This document shows, piece by piece, positions 13,561-25,850 of a stretch of DNA of 64,000 nucleotides. Position 1 is the first letter of the stretch. Every line of letters starts with the position of its first letter. The notes below the pieces were generated by a model. The model was not told the DNA's origin, ran no database searches, and was given only the letters and a program-made list of their open reading frames with translations. The position numbers and the translations under genes were made by a program. The stretch comes from Rhipicephalus microplus (lineage: Eukaryota; Arthropoda; Arachnida; Ixodida; Ixodidae), in contig NC_134703.1 of assembly GCF_043290135.1 (NCBI RefSeq), positions 128,122,505-128,186,504 on the forward strand, in the 5' to 3' direction.

Positions 13561-16500
13561 ACAGAAGAATTAATTGCACCCGCATTTCTTTATTGCTATG
13601 CCCAGATAACATGCTTTTGTCTTTAAAATGCTTCGAAAGCACCGTCAACATTTGTTGAAACACTTCAAGTAAACAAGCGCATCGTGTGCAGAACGCTGTC
13701 GCGATCAACGATTCAACGCGTGGCAGCGCCACATGCCCTCCGGCGCGCCATTAGTTCCAAGACCCAATCCCTCCTCCTCACCGGGCTGCCTTTCGGGCTT
13801 CTGCGTGACGCGCAGTACAAATATCCCTGACGCGCAGTACGAATATGCTGTGATTGGTCCAGTGAGTGCCTATACGACTTCCGGTTGTTCTGCAAGCAGC
13901 TGTCTGCGCTGCATGTTGTTGTTCGCCGTTTTCGTCCTATCAAGGCGTGCGCGCAACACGAAGTCCATACCTGTGTCGCGAGAGCAAGGTTTCGCGAAGA
14001 ATCTTGTTCTTTTACGGCTTACAAACGGAGCAGTCAAGGTCGCCCCCGTTCGGGATTAGAAGACCCAGTGCATTTTGTAAATTGAAGTTGTGTTAGCTAA
14101 ATAAACCCCCAATGAGTGCTCCCCGAAATCATCGTGTTGACGTCTCTTCGATTGCCTCCGCGGAGTTTCACCCACACTTATTCGTCTCCCTGGTCGTCCG
14201 ATGCGCCTAACTTGAACAACCCCGACGTTTCGCTACACCTGCACGATTTGTGTAGGCATGGGCCGGCACGGCAGTCGCGGTTCGCCAACAAGCAAGCTGT
14301 TAAAGGAGTCGACGGAGAGAAGGAGTCGCAACAACCGGAAGTCGACGGTGTTTCTAGCAGCGCGTCAGCGATGACGTATGTCGCGTGACATTGGGAGGGG
14401 CACTCGGCGAGAGGGTGAAGCTGCTTTGGGAAAGAGCTACCATGGAGTGTAGCGAAGGCAAGAGCGAAAGGGGTGATCGTCGCGGTTTCGATAATCAAAC
14501 GCCTCTAACACCGCTATTACGGCACCGTTTCGGAAAACCCTCACGCCTCCGTGTTCGTCGTACACTCGTGCACAATTTTCCCACCAAGACTGCATTTCGA
14601 CCTTCGGGTAGTTTAGGGACCCAAAGGTGCTCAGCACTTGTGCGCCTATTGCTTCGAGCGTTCTTGATATGGTGTTGTCGGCGTAACTATAGAGCGAACG
14701 AGGACGAAAGAGAGCGTTCATGTAGTCAGTACTATTGTCTATTTATGAAATGACGCTAGATTCTGCAGCCCATTAAAGATCACGGCGCAGCTTCAGGCGA
14801 AAGGTAAGTGGGAATAAAAGAGGAGTCGTCAGCGTCACGAGCCAATGGTTTTCTTCCTCTGTCACGCGGGCTCTGCAGCTCCCCATTCTGCGCATGCACG
14901 GCTGGCACATGTGCTGCGACTCACTCCGCTTGCCTCATGCCGGTGTTTCGCTTGGTTCGCGAAACATGCAATGCATAAGGTAGCGTGCGTAACAATCGAC
15001 CGCTTGTAGTCTTTGAGGCAGTGTATGAAACGAATGTTACATTGCTACAACTACAGGTAGCCGAAGCTCCAAACACAGCTGACGTTGCCCGAACACAAAG
15101 TTGGGCTCAGAATTCGCGTTAGTCGGTGTCGTAAACGTCGGTGAACTCTTTTTATTATCTTGTTTATGTTAGCGTTTTTATGTAGCGCCCGCCACTCCTT
15201 TTTCACAGGCAATGCAACTCGTGCAAATCACAGGACCGAAAAAAATATTACGTATAACCATCACTTAGGCAGAGTTCATGTAAATCAGCCAAGCCATAAA
15301 ACTTATCACGCAATCACGAAGTCTATGCACGCCGTGGCACGAAAAACAAAATACAGTACAGTTACATAACTTTATAATTTACATAATGCGCAATCACACC
15401 ATCACCGCAAATGCTGAAAATAACGCATATACACAACGTCCAGTAACGTAACAACACCGAAATTAGCAATGTCTAATTGTAATATTCGATTTGTTTATAT
15501 GGTAACTTTCACCTGAAGTAGTCTCGTAGCAGTTTTGTACTTTCTTCCAAACTTTCCCTCTCTTACGAATTTACCCATTGGAATCGATCTCAACCCTAGT
15601 TCAGCTCTCCGACTTCCATTTCTCCTGCTGCTCCTCTATATTTTTTCTGTTTTTGAAGGTTACTATATACCATGCAATGTAATGAATGAATGAATGAATG
15701 AATGAAAATGATTGACTGATTCAATTAATTATACATTATTTAATTATTTATTTATTCATAACCACGAAGCAAAGCGGTGACCAGCTGTATGTATAGAGTT
15801 TTCGTCAGCAACTTCCGCACTGACGTGCGTAATACAAAATATACCGGATAAATGCGCCCCAAGTTCATTTGGAATCGTTTGTCTTTGATTTCTCTGTCGA
15901 ATGAAAGCATTAAAGGAGTGAACTTGTGAATTTGGGCTCGTAGTTACTTCACTTGCGACCATTGCGACATCGCCTGCCACTGCTGGTAAAACTGGACGAC
16001 GTAAGGATTGACATTTCGTATAGTTGATTACAGCACAAGGGACGGAGACAGTCACGAGGGGTGGAGAGGGCCGGGGGAGGGGTTAGTCTTTCGGCAGCAG
16101 GACGCTGCGTTCGGACGGATCCCTTTGGTCAGGCCAAGATGTATGTATACGTGCAACGCTGACCTCGAACGAAATCCCGCCCGAGCGGAGACCCCATGGA
16201 GAGCGGCTCATCACTGGGGCCACTCGAATGCGCCTTGAAATGTGCCACGCCGTCATTTTCTCCCCGCATTAACTTTTCTTGCTGCGGCCGGCATGGAAAA
16301 CCGTGAGTGCACGACGAGACAGTGACCCGCTAACGCCGCCGCCTGGCGGCGCAACCGGCAAACCGAGATGCGTGCGGCAGCGTCAACTTCCTCACGTTTC
16401 TTTCTGTTTTTCCTGGTATATTTTTTGCATCTCAGAATGGTATACGTTGCAACTTTGTAACAATATGCCTCTTTCTCTGTTTTTTTTAAATTTTTTTTGC

Positions 16501-17293
16501 TTGTCACAGACTCGATTTGTTTCTTTTTTTTTCCTTGATTGTTTTTTTTTTCGCAATAACATACCACGAGAATGATACATTGTAACGACGTACCTTTTTT
16601 TACTTCTCTTTCACTACTTCGTATTTCGTGCTTCAAACAGGTTGGAGTGCGATACAAGCAAAAAAGTAAGAAAGGGGACGACGCACGACTTGAATGTCTG
16701 AGGATGTGGTGGTGTCGTGCAAGGAAGCGTGAGTAAACAGAGCAACGGAGAGGCCAAGAAGCATTTTTTTCCTATCTTTCATTCCTGCAGCTCCTTTTTC
16801 TTGTTTATTTCTCGTGCGTACTGTAAGCTATACAGCTGCTTCATACCTTGACTTTCCAAGAAGACTGTATACTACTCATGCGGTGAAGGGACATCTTGGC
16901 CTGTTAACGTTTTGTGTTACGTATGCGTAACAGCTAAATAAATTGTGATTGATGCGTACCCGCTATAGACTCACTGAAAAGGTGTGATGTCTTTCGGCTA
17001 GAAGAAAAGCCGCCATGGCAATCCGCCTTCTTCAGTTTTTCAGTGCGGCCCTTTACCATTTTCGTGGAGTTTTCATAAGACCCGAAAGGACTTACGAAGA
17101 AATGTTCCGCGACTTTTCGAAACTTGCAGGCTCTCTTATGCATTCACCTAACACGATTCTCAGGTGAAAGCCACCTTTTTTTTCTCACAATCGGTGTATT
17201 TTATCCTGCCCCGTAGCCATACGATACCTTACTGCACCTAACGTGGCCTCCAAGATTGCAGGCAGCTAGTGTGGTCGTAGACTTTCGTATACA
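13561..17293. other. Gene-free stretch with small repeats
   Basis: No supported gene. A 22-base-period duplication of TGACGCGCAGTACRAATAT occupies 13806-13846. Positions 13900-14760 have a mixed GC-rich, repeat-like texture with an AATAAA near 14100; an LTR relic was considered and not supported. An (AATG)n tail-like run is at 15679-15706. Pyrimidine-rich, poly-T-containing DNA fills about 16390-16560. Confidence 0.4.
15679..15706. repeat. (AATG)n short tandem repeat
   Basis: Six to seven AATG units followed by ATTAATTATT-rich DNA. It could be the 3' tail of a degraded retroposon, since upstream sequence ends in a compatible way, but no body is recognisable. Confidence 0.6.
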
Positions 17294-18236
17294 CAATAAT
17301 ACCTAGAGAGAGAACTGGCGCTGCGATCGTGTACCTCCATGGGAATTATGGGAAGTACAAGCTTCGGATTGAATAGGATTAGCTATAGAACTGTCTACAG
17401 ACTTTTTTAATACATTTTCAGTTTCGTTCTTCGCGCAGCGCGAGTAGTGGGGTGTGGTGAAAAGCACTGAAGCAGAGCCATTATTGCTCAAAGAGGCGTA
17501 AGACCGCTAGGTCTAAACTTCTCTGCGACGTTGAAGCTTTACGAGTCGTATATGACGTTTTAAACGAAGTGTCGTCCACTCCCCGCTGCGCATAGATGTA
17601 TAGCGTCTCATGCCAGTGCAGGATATTGCATCCAGTTCATGTTTTTTTTTTTCTCGAGCGCGTCTTGTCTAAACTCGTTTTAAATCGACTGCAAAACGAT
17701 GACGAAGCTAAGTAGACGCACTGTCACGCTCTACTGACTCAAGTTCACAACAGAAGCAGAGGTGCGTTGGAGGCAGACCGCTTGGACAGACGCACCTAGC
17801 ATCGCAGAAAACGAAAGGATGTTTCTTGCCTAATATTGTGTTGTTATTTCTATAAATAGATAATGCGTACTTTCAAAACAAAAACAAGCATGCTTGTTTT
17901 CAAGTGTAAAAAATAATTCATTAAATCTTGATGCCAAATATAGAATGCCATGGCAGAGCAATGTGTACGCTGATGGTTAAATTTGCCCAGGTTTCACTTT
18001 TGCCGCCTCGTCAGGAAAGCTTTTTGTTATAAAGTTTCCGTGATAGTAAATGAAGCACGTTTTCATCAAATATAAGTTCATATCGTTTGGGGAAAAAGCG
18101 TCGCGAATCTCAAAAACGTAATCCATCCGAAGCGGATCCGAAGCCTGTACATCCCGTATAGTTTCCATGTGAGTACAAGCACCGCTGAAGGAGCCCGCGT
18201 AGACACTAGCGCCAGATCTCTCTCTAAATATTATTG
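17294..18236. mobile_element. MITE-like element with long degenerate inverted repeats
   Basis: The outermost 29 bases (17294-17322, from CAATAATACCTAGAGAGAGA) pair with 18208-18236 at 26 of 29 positions. The similarity continues inward: TGTAC, CATGG, GTACA and GCTTCGGAT blocks on the left recur in inverted order on the right up to about 18119, interrupted by a right-arm insertion at 18181-18207. About 730 bases lie between the arms with no supportable reading frame. No clear target duplication flanks it. A 15-base direct repeat TGGCCTCCAMGATTG lies outside both ends, at 17244-17258 and 18265-18279. I infer a non-autonomous DNA element or foldback of unknown superfamily. Confidence 0.6.
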
Positions 18237-18630
18237 CATGAAACTGTTTTGGTCTAGTTTAGCATGGCCTCCACGATTGGCAAACCTTCGACCAAGCTAC
18301 GATGTCTTGCGATGACGTGAACATGCCACGATAAGTCATAATGACGTCACAAATCCACCTTTTCCGCGACGCCGCGGCGTAAGCGCCCTTCCCTAGCGGA
18401 AATGTAGCGAAACGTCTTCTGGTCTCGGAGGCCAATGCCAGTACTCCCGGCCTCTACGAAAGCTCCAGAAAAACGTCAGAGGGCAGCACAGGAAAATCGA
18501 AAATGAGGAGTCTGGATATCTGTCACATCGCGAGGTGATGTCGTTGAGTGAAGTTGTTTGCATAATTTGTGTTGTCCGGACGCCACGGAATGCCGAAGGT
18601 CAATTTTCACGTTTGGTGAGGCTTCTAAGG

Positions 18631-18798
18631 CTTAGAAGTGTGGCAGCTTGGGCTAGTTGGTATCGCAAGACGATAGTTATAGCGCGAGAACAAAACGACG
18701 ACACAGAGACAAGAAGGACACGAAGTAGCGCTCGTGTCTTTCGTGTCCTTCTTGTCTCTGTGTCGTCGTTTTGTTCTCGCGCTATAACTGTCGTCATG
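18631..18798 (+). mobile_element. Foldback element with 59-bp arms
   Basis: The leader GTGGCAGCTTGGGCTAGTTG at 18631-18660 is followed by a hairpin. Its left arm 18666-18724 and right arm 18740-18798 pair at 57 of 59 positions around a 15-base loop. The leader and the start of the arm (GACGATAGTTATAGCGCGA) recur at 39.2 kb, so this is a dispersed family and not a chance palindrome. No open frame is present. The class of element is unknown to me. Confidence 0.8.
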
Positions 18799-18835
18799 CT
18801 TCTGAGGCCTTCGCCATAATAATAACCTATGAGAC

Positions 18836-19015
18836 TTTACGCCCCAGAAGCCACGATGCGAGGGATGTCATAGTGCAGCACTCCGGAATTTCTGACCATC
18901 TGGTGCTTTTTAAGGTGGCACTTTATCTAAGTACACGACGCTATAACTTTCGCCCTCATCAAAATGCGGCCGCCGGGGCTGGGATTCGATACCGTTACAC
19001 CACCGCACCCGCCGA
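18836..19015 (-). mobile_element. Divergent tRNA-derived SINE, reversed
   Basis: Read on the minus strand it shows a B-box-like ATCGAATCCCAGC near 18990, then GAGGGCGAAAGTTATAGCGT, AAAAAGCACCAGATGGTCAG and GCACTATGACATCCCTCGCA. These correspond block by block to the Ruka-related subfamily at 2.9 and 34.2 kb. The extreme 5' head is degraded and no target duplication is visible. It lies only 38 bases past the foldback. Confidence 0.65.
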
Positions 19016-19439
19016 AACGGATCATGTCATATTTGGTCGACTTCAACTATATAAGCTACAAATAAAGATTCTCCTACATGTTGTAAAAGAGGAGCATGAT
19101 TTCCGGGTACATGAAGTATTGTTGCATGCTACTGTGAAAGAATAACACGGAGGCAACCACTTCAACATCGGCTAAACATGCTGATTATGAATAACGAACG
19201 TATTTGTTAATTTTCATTTTTCAGAAACCTTTTTTCCTTGCAACACATTCATCCTTTAGAATTAAAAAGGCGTAGGGTGCTGCATATGCATATGTGCCGG
19301 CTTCACCATCCACTCTATGGTATACGAGCCAAGTGCTGCTAGTTTGGTTCGCGCAAGCAAAACGTGGTTGTTGAGACGCTACAGCGCGTACCCGATGTCG
19401 ACGTGTTTGTTCAGGTGCTGTTCAGAACATTCCCTGCGT

Positions 19440-20462
19440 GTTTAAGGTGCCACCGGCACTTGTCTTTTGTGCCTTCAGGTACACTCTAAATCTGTCGCAA
19501 CGGGTGTTCTGGCGCTCCCGGTGTTCCATTCGGCCGGCTTCGCGTCTGACAAAAGTTTTCTCTCGCCAACGTTGCCCGCTTTGATTCAATCCCCGACCGC
19601 TGAAAGAGGAGCAAGAATGAAAAACTGAAATAAACAAGTTCGATTCGTCCGTGCTCCCTTTAGAAAACTTTTCGGAGCGAGTGGAATGTACAGAGCGAGC
19701 GTGAAGCGCGGCGTGAGGAAGTTCTGGCTTGCCTGCTTTTTTTAAATGCTTCTTTCTTGCTTTTCCCGTCTCTTGTACCAACGTCAAAGGGAGCAGAGAA
19801 TGCGCGGCTCGACCGCAGCAAAGTCGCGGGAAGAGTGACAAGCAGGCGCCAGGGAGACATGGGCCTGCGTCCGTGGAGCGCGATGTAAATAAAGACAAGC
19901 AAAAAAAGTCCGTGTGCGCCACGGCCGAACAAAGACGGCAAAAGTAGCGTTGGCCGACGTGGAGCCGAAGAAGAAACAGCAAGCAAGCCAGCGTCCCACT
20001 GCTATTCTGCAGAGCCTCCGCACAGCGACGGGAACGTTCTTCCCTCAACGTTCGTCCGTGTGTGCACGTAGACCGCCGTCAACACGTACGCACAGACACA
20101 CACGCACGCGCGCACACTTGACGAATGTTTATCTGCCGGTCGTGCGAAGTAACGCAAGAGCAGAGACGACGTAGCCGCCAACGTCGGGCCGTGCTGTAGC
20201 GGCGGCGCAACTCCCTTCCAGCCGAACGGGCGGGAAGAGCGCGCCAGCTATGGCGGGCGACGGAAACAACAACTAAGTAAGCAGCGCGCTCTCGCTGAAG
20301 CCGCGCCGCTCGCCACACGCACGCACAGCACACCCGAACAACCACACTGCCGCCGCCGGCATTCCATCCCGGGCCGGGGCTATTCGTTTTCCGGAGCGCT
20401 GTGGCCGTCGCGCCCCCGGCTCACCGTTTTCTTCCCTTCTCTCGGCGCTGCAAACATTCGAG
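19440..20462 (+). other. GC-rich island with a strong donor-like site at its end
   Basis: About 1 kb of GC- and CpG-rich DNA contains several open frames but none with recognisable domains. It ends in CGAG|GTATGT at 20459-20468, a good match to a 5' splice donor, immediately before the sequence turns pyrimidine-rich and intron-like. A noncoding or short-coding first exon is a reasonable guess. A short ATG at 20250 is closed by a stop after eight codons. Confidence 0.25.
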
Positions 20463-20539
20463 GTATGTATATGCCGTATCGATTTGTTGATATCCGAACC
20501 CACTCTGAGGAAAAAGCCGTCCGTCGTTTGTTCTCTCTA

Positions 20540-21350
20540 CGTTTCATTAAAATAGCTCCTACCATCCCGTCCCTCCCCAACAACCTTTTCCACTTCCCAG
20601 CAAACCCCCTTCTACTTTCCTACTCCCTTTCGTGTCGTGGCCAATTTCGGAATGTCTCCCTCTGAGTGTTCTTTTTTTTCTACCTTTCTTGGTCTTCCCA
20701 ATTCTTCCTCGCTCGACTGTCGCGCCCACCCTTTCCCCTTCCGCGGTCTCACCACCACACCTCTTCATTTTTCCTCTTGTTTTTCCCTCGCAAAACAGTG
20801 ATGAAGGAAGGTGCAATGGCGACTCACTCGCAGTGGGCGAAGTGGGCGCGCCCTCCTCGCTCAAATCCCGTCCTCCATTTGATGGGAGAGGGTCGCGTTT
20901 TACTCATTTTTACATTTATTCGGAAGTTTTTTCTCATTCATGTACAGTGGCTCACCGTCGTTTTCTCGCTCTTTCTTTCCTTCATTGCATCTTTATTTCC
21001 TTATACGCGAACACAGTGTGCTTTATCTCTCGGTTCCTGTATCTCCCCGTTTAATTTGCAGCCTATTGTTTCCCCTTTTCTCCTTCGGCCCTTCGTTCCT
21101 CTTTCGTCGGATCCTTTTAATCGTATCCCTCTGCGCCAGGTTCCTTACCGTGCTATCTTCGCTTACTCCAGTAGTTCTTTTCTTCCTTACTCCCCCCTCC
21201 CCTTTTTTGGACTCCTTCCAGACAGCCAGTTTCGGGAGGATCGCTGTTGTGTTCCCTATTCCTCTTGCACCATCAGTTCGTTCTCCTTCGTGCACACTTT
21301 TTCTTTGTGCCTTCCCTACGTCTATATATATAGTGTGGATGCTGTAGGGA
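20540..21350. repeat. Pyrimidine-rich low-complexity region
   Basis: The plus strand is dominated by C and T for about 800 bases. This keeps stop codons rare and creates a 246-codon frame of Phe/Leu/Ser/Pro that resembles no protein family. Confidence 0.6.
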
Positions 21351-22130
21351 AAAAAAGGAAAGTCCCGACTAAATGCATGTACGTAGTGAGAGGAAACGAG
21401 TTGTAAGGTTTTTTGCCGAGATTGCTACGCTTTCCTTAAAGCACGGCATTGCGACCCACTGTTCTTGACAGATGAAACGCACAACGCGAGAGCGGCGCGG
21501 GAACTCTCAGTCGCTGCTCTGGTTTCCTTCGTTATACACGCTCTTCTAAGCGCCCGTACCTCTCTCTTTTTTTCCCCTAGCTTTGTCTTCCGCACCCTTC
21601 TCCGACCGGTGTTGTTGTGGCGGCGGAGGGTTGTTTCAAGTTTTTCGGGACTTGCGTTCTTGTTTCGCATGCCCCCTCCCACGTGCATAGGTTTGACATG
21701 TGATATATCGCTCACTGCACTTTACGCTGCGGCATTCTTTCGTAACGCTCTTGCCCCAGCTCTGCTTCTTTTCTGTTTTGTGTGTGAGTGTGCGCGCGCT
21801 ATGATTTAAGTTTCGCTCGCGGAATGTGTCTGGTACACCATTGGTATGAGAACGAACTCTCCCGCGTTACCGGTGGTGTCTAATTTATGTATGCGCGCCA
21901 CGGTTAGCCTAATTTCAAGTTACCACATTTCATCATGTCGTGTCTGCGAATATGCCCGTAGGCGTATTTGTTGTTCGCGAGTATATCTCCTATAGAACTA
22001 CTTAAAGACGTGTCTGCACTGTTGAATACTGTTTGATCGTGGTTACTACTCATGACGACTGTCGGTCTTTGAGAGCGTTGAAAGAAAAAGAGAAAACATT
22101 AAAAAAAAGACCGCCAGGCTAGCTCGGAAC
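21350..22130. other. Gene-free stretch
   Basis: I see no gene, tRNA or repeat family here. Confidence 0.4.
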
Positions 22131-22144
22131 GTGCAGCACAGTCA

Positions 22145-22735
22145 CAGCGAAAGCTGGCAGAACGGCCTTTCAGAACCTTTTTAAGCACAATTTGGGTAAA
22201 CGATACAAGCACACTTGCACGGTACCCACTACGCCATAAATCATCATAGTTTTTGTACAGGCATTCGCTATAGCATCCTTCGAAATTCTTTGGTGATTTG
22301 TAATACCCGCTACGCACTTGGAAGGAATTTGGGCAATTTTTAGATTCTGTGGCGGTCGACAATTTAAAAATTATTCTTAGCGCTATGGTAATGGTCTTGT
22401 ACAGTTCGACGACCCACTCGTTGCGCAATTCGTTTTGTGTGACGTCTGCCTGTTGCTTAGCTGTTTTAAACGCTTTATTGCACACATTAATGCGACATCT
22501 TTCCCGACATGAAACTTGCCTATAGGTCAGTCTGCCACGGAGTTTCAAGCACTGGCGTAGCTCAGTGTTAGAATACTGGGCTGGCACGCAGGAGACTCGG
22601 GTTTGAATCCCATTGTGTCCTTGGTGTTTTTATTTAGTTTTTTTTGTTGCTTTGCGCGATGGTCGTTGCGGACACCGGCGGCGGACAACTACGGCGCACG
22701 CGGCCCGTGTTGTGTTCTCATAACAGCTTTCGCTG
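22145..22735 (+). mobile_element. Composite repeat with tRNA-like head
   Basis: Positions 22553-22620 resemble a tRNA, with an A box TGGCGTAGCTCAGTGTTAGA, a GGCTGGCACGCAGG anticodon region and a B box GGGTTTGAATCCC. A poly-T-containing tail and a GGACACCGGCGGCGGACAAC segment follow and end near CAGCTTTCGCTG at 22724-22735. The same 12-mer stands inverted at 22145-22156, so the ends may be inverted repeats of one unit of about 590 bp. A 162-codon minus-strand frame at 22099-22587 begins inside the tRNA-like head and is therefore probably not a gene. The tRNA-headed part alone is well supported; the larger unit is inference. Confidence 0.5.
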
Positions 22736-24545
22736 CAAAAGAACACCACAGTGGGTGCGGGTTCCAGTTTACGGCCCGCGTCCTGTCAAGCCACACCGAA
22801 GTAATATACTCTCCCAAATATCAAGCATGTCATCCATCTCTTGACTTCTGTGTGAAATTTTTCATTCCTACGTAAACACGTAGAATAATGACACCGCCAA
22901 TATTATGCCGCTTGCGTAGCATTTTATCAATGTTATTAAGATACGCATAATATACACTGCACTGATTACGTATAAGAGCTCTATACAAACGTACAACGGA
23001 AATGAGATATGTAGCTGATCCATACCATAAAAGCGCACGAGTTTAGTTGACATAGTCGCACCAGTCGGGAAATCCAATGAACCTCGCTAAAGGAAACGAC
23101 TTGTTCCACGTCTCACCATCTGGATTTCTAGTAGGTACGTGGGCACCTTCGTCAGCTGTATACAGGTTTTGGGTTATCTATGCTTTTATTCCGTATTTCG
23201 TTTCATACATGGCACTTGACACACGGTTCCGAAAATCTGGTCACCTGACTTTCAGTGTTAACGGTCGTCAAAGCTGGCTTCACTGCACTAGTTTATTTTA
23301 AAAGGAGAAGACAACTTCAGGTATACAGGATCGGTTCATTGGAACTGTATACGCTTGCGTTTGTATGTGAATAAGACAAGTATACAGCATGGACCATCAA
23401 GTGTTTAAGGCATAGATAAGTATCTAACAAAATGCATATTGGCTGGCATGCATTTTGCGACCTCTGGGTTCCGAGAGCGGTTGTTAAATGACAGCCAAGT
23501 TATAGTAGTGTCGAGTTACGGCTACCTAAGAGGGTTGGATATACTTCGAGGATCATTTATTGAACGAGTTTGCAACTAGGCATGTATGATGTGGCGTATA
23601 GAGGGTCAATTGACTTTCATCTCCTGGGCTCTTTAATTGTGCACGTGAATCTCCATTTGGGATAATTTTAGCATTTCCATCGCACTGGGATGAAGCTGCC
23701 GTGGATGCTTAACTAGTGATTTCATGTTCATCATCACAGTGCCGCGTCCACGAATATGCCAATGAAATGTTCACTGGGTTTAGAGGATACGCAGAATGAT
23801 TTAGGTAATGTATAGTCAGTTGGTTGGACTGATTGTTGAAAACAGTATTAACTTTTCGATGAAGGTGACCTTAATGGGGGTTCAGTTAGCTGCCTCCAAA
23901 CACTCCTGGCCCCAGTTAAATCGGGGTTCACATACACGAAAGAGTTATTTTGCATTAGAAATGCTCGCAAAGATGAACTGCGAGCCAATCGTTATACAGC
24001 AGAAGGCAGGCTGCTGCCAAGAGCAAACAGCACATGTAAAGTAAACAGCTTCGTGAATTTGACCTCAGTTCTTCTGGTAAGGATAGCGCGCTAGAATTTC
24101 GAGAATAGATTTCAGCCATTATGCACACATACGGATATTTATTCACTTCGTTCATTGCTAATACAATAGGAATAGCTGCCGTATTTATTTTCGCATTCTG
24201 TGCAAGTCTCAACCGCGGATATTTCGTTTATGCGTGCAGGGCGATACGTTACCTGTAGAGATGTGCTTTTTATTCACAATATTGCATGTAGTTTGATGTA
24301 CACCTCATCGCAGCGCGTCATAAATGAGTAAAAATGTGATAAGTAAGAAAGGAGGTTCTATTATACGTCTGATCTTGACGTCCACGATATGTATTCCTTT
24401 AGGAACACATAGACGTAGTACCCCTTGGCATCCTATATTGTTATCATTTTACGCAGTCATTGCAAACACTGGTATATTTAACGCTATAACTGCATGAGAT
24501 ACAACCCACTGCATTGCATTTATTTCTTTTTCAAACGATATTATA
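22736..24545. other. Gene-free stretch
   Basis: No supported gene. A small hairpin at 23428-23457 has CAAAATGCAT arms around a 10-base loop. Nothing else stands out. Confidence 0.4.
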
Positions 24546-24559
24546 AAAGCGTCATTTGG

Positions 24560-24788
24560 CCCCGCCGCGGTGGTCTAGTGGCTAAGGTACTCGGCTGCTG
24601 ACCCGCAGGTCGCGGGTTCGAGTCCCGGCTGCGGTGGCTGCATTTCCGATGGAGGCGGAAATGTTGTAGGCCCGTGTGCTCAGATTTGGGCGCACGTTAA
24701 AGAACCCCAGGTGGTCGAAATTTCCGGAGTCCTCCACTACGGCGTCTCTCATAACCATATGGTGGTTTTGGGACGTTAAACCCTACAT

Positions 24789-24832
<44 letters not shown>

Positions 24833-24834
24833 GG
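24560..24834 (+). mobile_element. Ruka-type SINE, full length, expanded tail
   Basis: A complete copy: head CCGCGGTGGTCTAGTGGCTA, B box GGGTTCGAGTCCC, core AAAGAACCCCAGGTGG, 3' block TTTTGGGACGTTAAACCCTA. The ATCA tail has grown to about 11 units (24788-24832). The target duplication AAAGCGTCAYTTGG is at 24546-24559 and 24835-24848 and matches at 13 of 14 positions. This copy is the closest to a consensus in the window. Confidence 0.95.
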
Positions 24835-24848
24835 AAAGCGTCACTTGG

Positions 24849-25850
24849 ACGGGTCTTTGTAACAAATAGGGAAAACTCGTGCTCTTCTGTATTCTCCTCA
24901 CACTTCGTAATGGACCTTTCTCACGGGCGTCATGTGCGCATACGCACCGGAAACACTTTGACGGCGCCACCCCGAAACATTTTCGCTGGCTCGTGAAATC
25001 CGCAACCTGCCGGCGCGCCATCTCAGAGGCCATGGATGCGAAGGAACGCACAAGCTCTCACGCTGTCGTCTGGACTGGAAAGCCGAAAAAATTCTTTCAA
25101 GCGACAGCGTGAAAGAGCTCGTTTCGCAGAAAATGCGGCGTCGGCGTCTGCGTCGTTGGTTGTCAGCGAAAACATCATGATCTTGTGCGTGACCGAAAAA
25201 TGGAGAATGATGCAAATAAAATAAATAATGAAAAAAATCACAGAACCGCGCGTCTGCTAGTGAACTTAGTGAAAATACCTTCCTCTGCTGGGAAATGCAG
25301 TGAAAACAACTTTCATGCTTTACAAATGCACTAGTTCTGTACACATGATTCACAATACAACCAGACGTATTGCAGTAACAATGCGTGGTACAAGCATGCA
25401 TTGCCATTGGGTGAAAAAACATGTGATTATCATAATGACTTCATTGTTTAAAACCAGTCACCCTCTACAAAAGGCAGCACACGTTACTGCGCCTATTCCC
25501 CTAAGTGGGTGCATATAGGGTATTCGGAAAGATTTCATTCACTAAGTGTTACAAGTACGCACTAGGGACAGGATATCGCTATCCCGTCAACTCTTAAAGG
25601 TGAGGACGAAGGGTCCCTCATGCTTTGTCTAGCGACACTGTACCTATCGTGAAAAATGTCAGTTGTAAAAACAAAACAAAAAAAAGCCTGCCACCGTCGT
25701 GTTTTGAATACATTTGTACATTCAATAACGTGTAAAACAGGATTGCGCAACGTACGTATGACAAGTCCGCGTAAAAATAGCGAATAGTTAGCTTGCATAC
25801 CATTTAAAAAAAGGAACAAAAATTAATGATTCTTCGAACCTGAGTAGTGT
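24849..25850. other. Gene-free stretch
   Basis: No supported gene. Frames up to 174 codons on the minus strand (24898-25422) lack recognisable domains and typical start context. Confidence 0.35.

Noticed and set aside
13840..14400. Possible LTR with AATAAA near 14100 and an ACCCCGACG tract like a primer-binding region
   Set aside because: No second LTR, no clear TG...CA ends, no target duplication and no gag or pol sequence.
20666..21406. 246-codon frame on the plus strand
   Set aside because: Phe/Leu/Ser/Pro bias follows from the pyrimidine-rich DNA; overlapping frames are equally open and no domain is visible.
22099..22587. 162-codon minus-strand frame with several cysteines
   Set aside because: It starts inside a tRNA-like SINE head on the other strand and runs through repeat-like DNA; no family was recognised.
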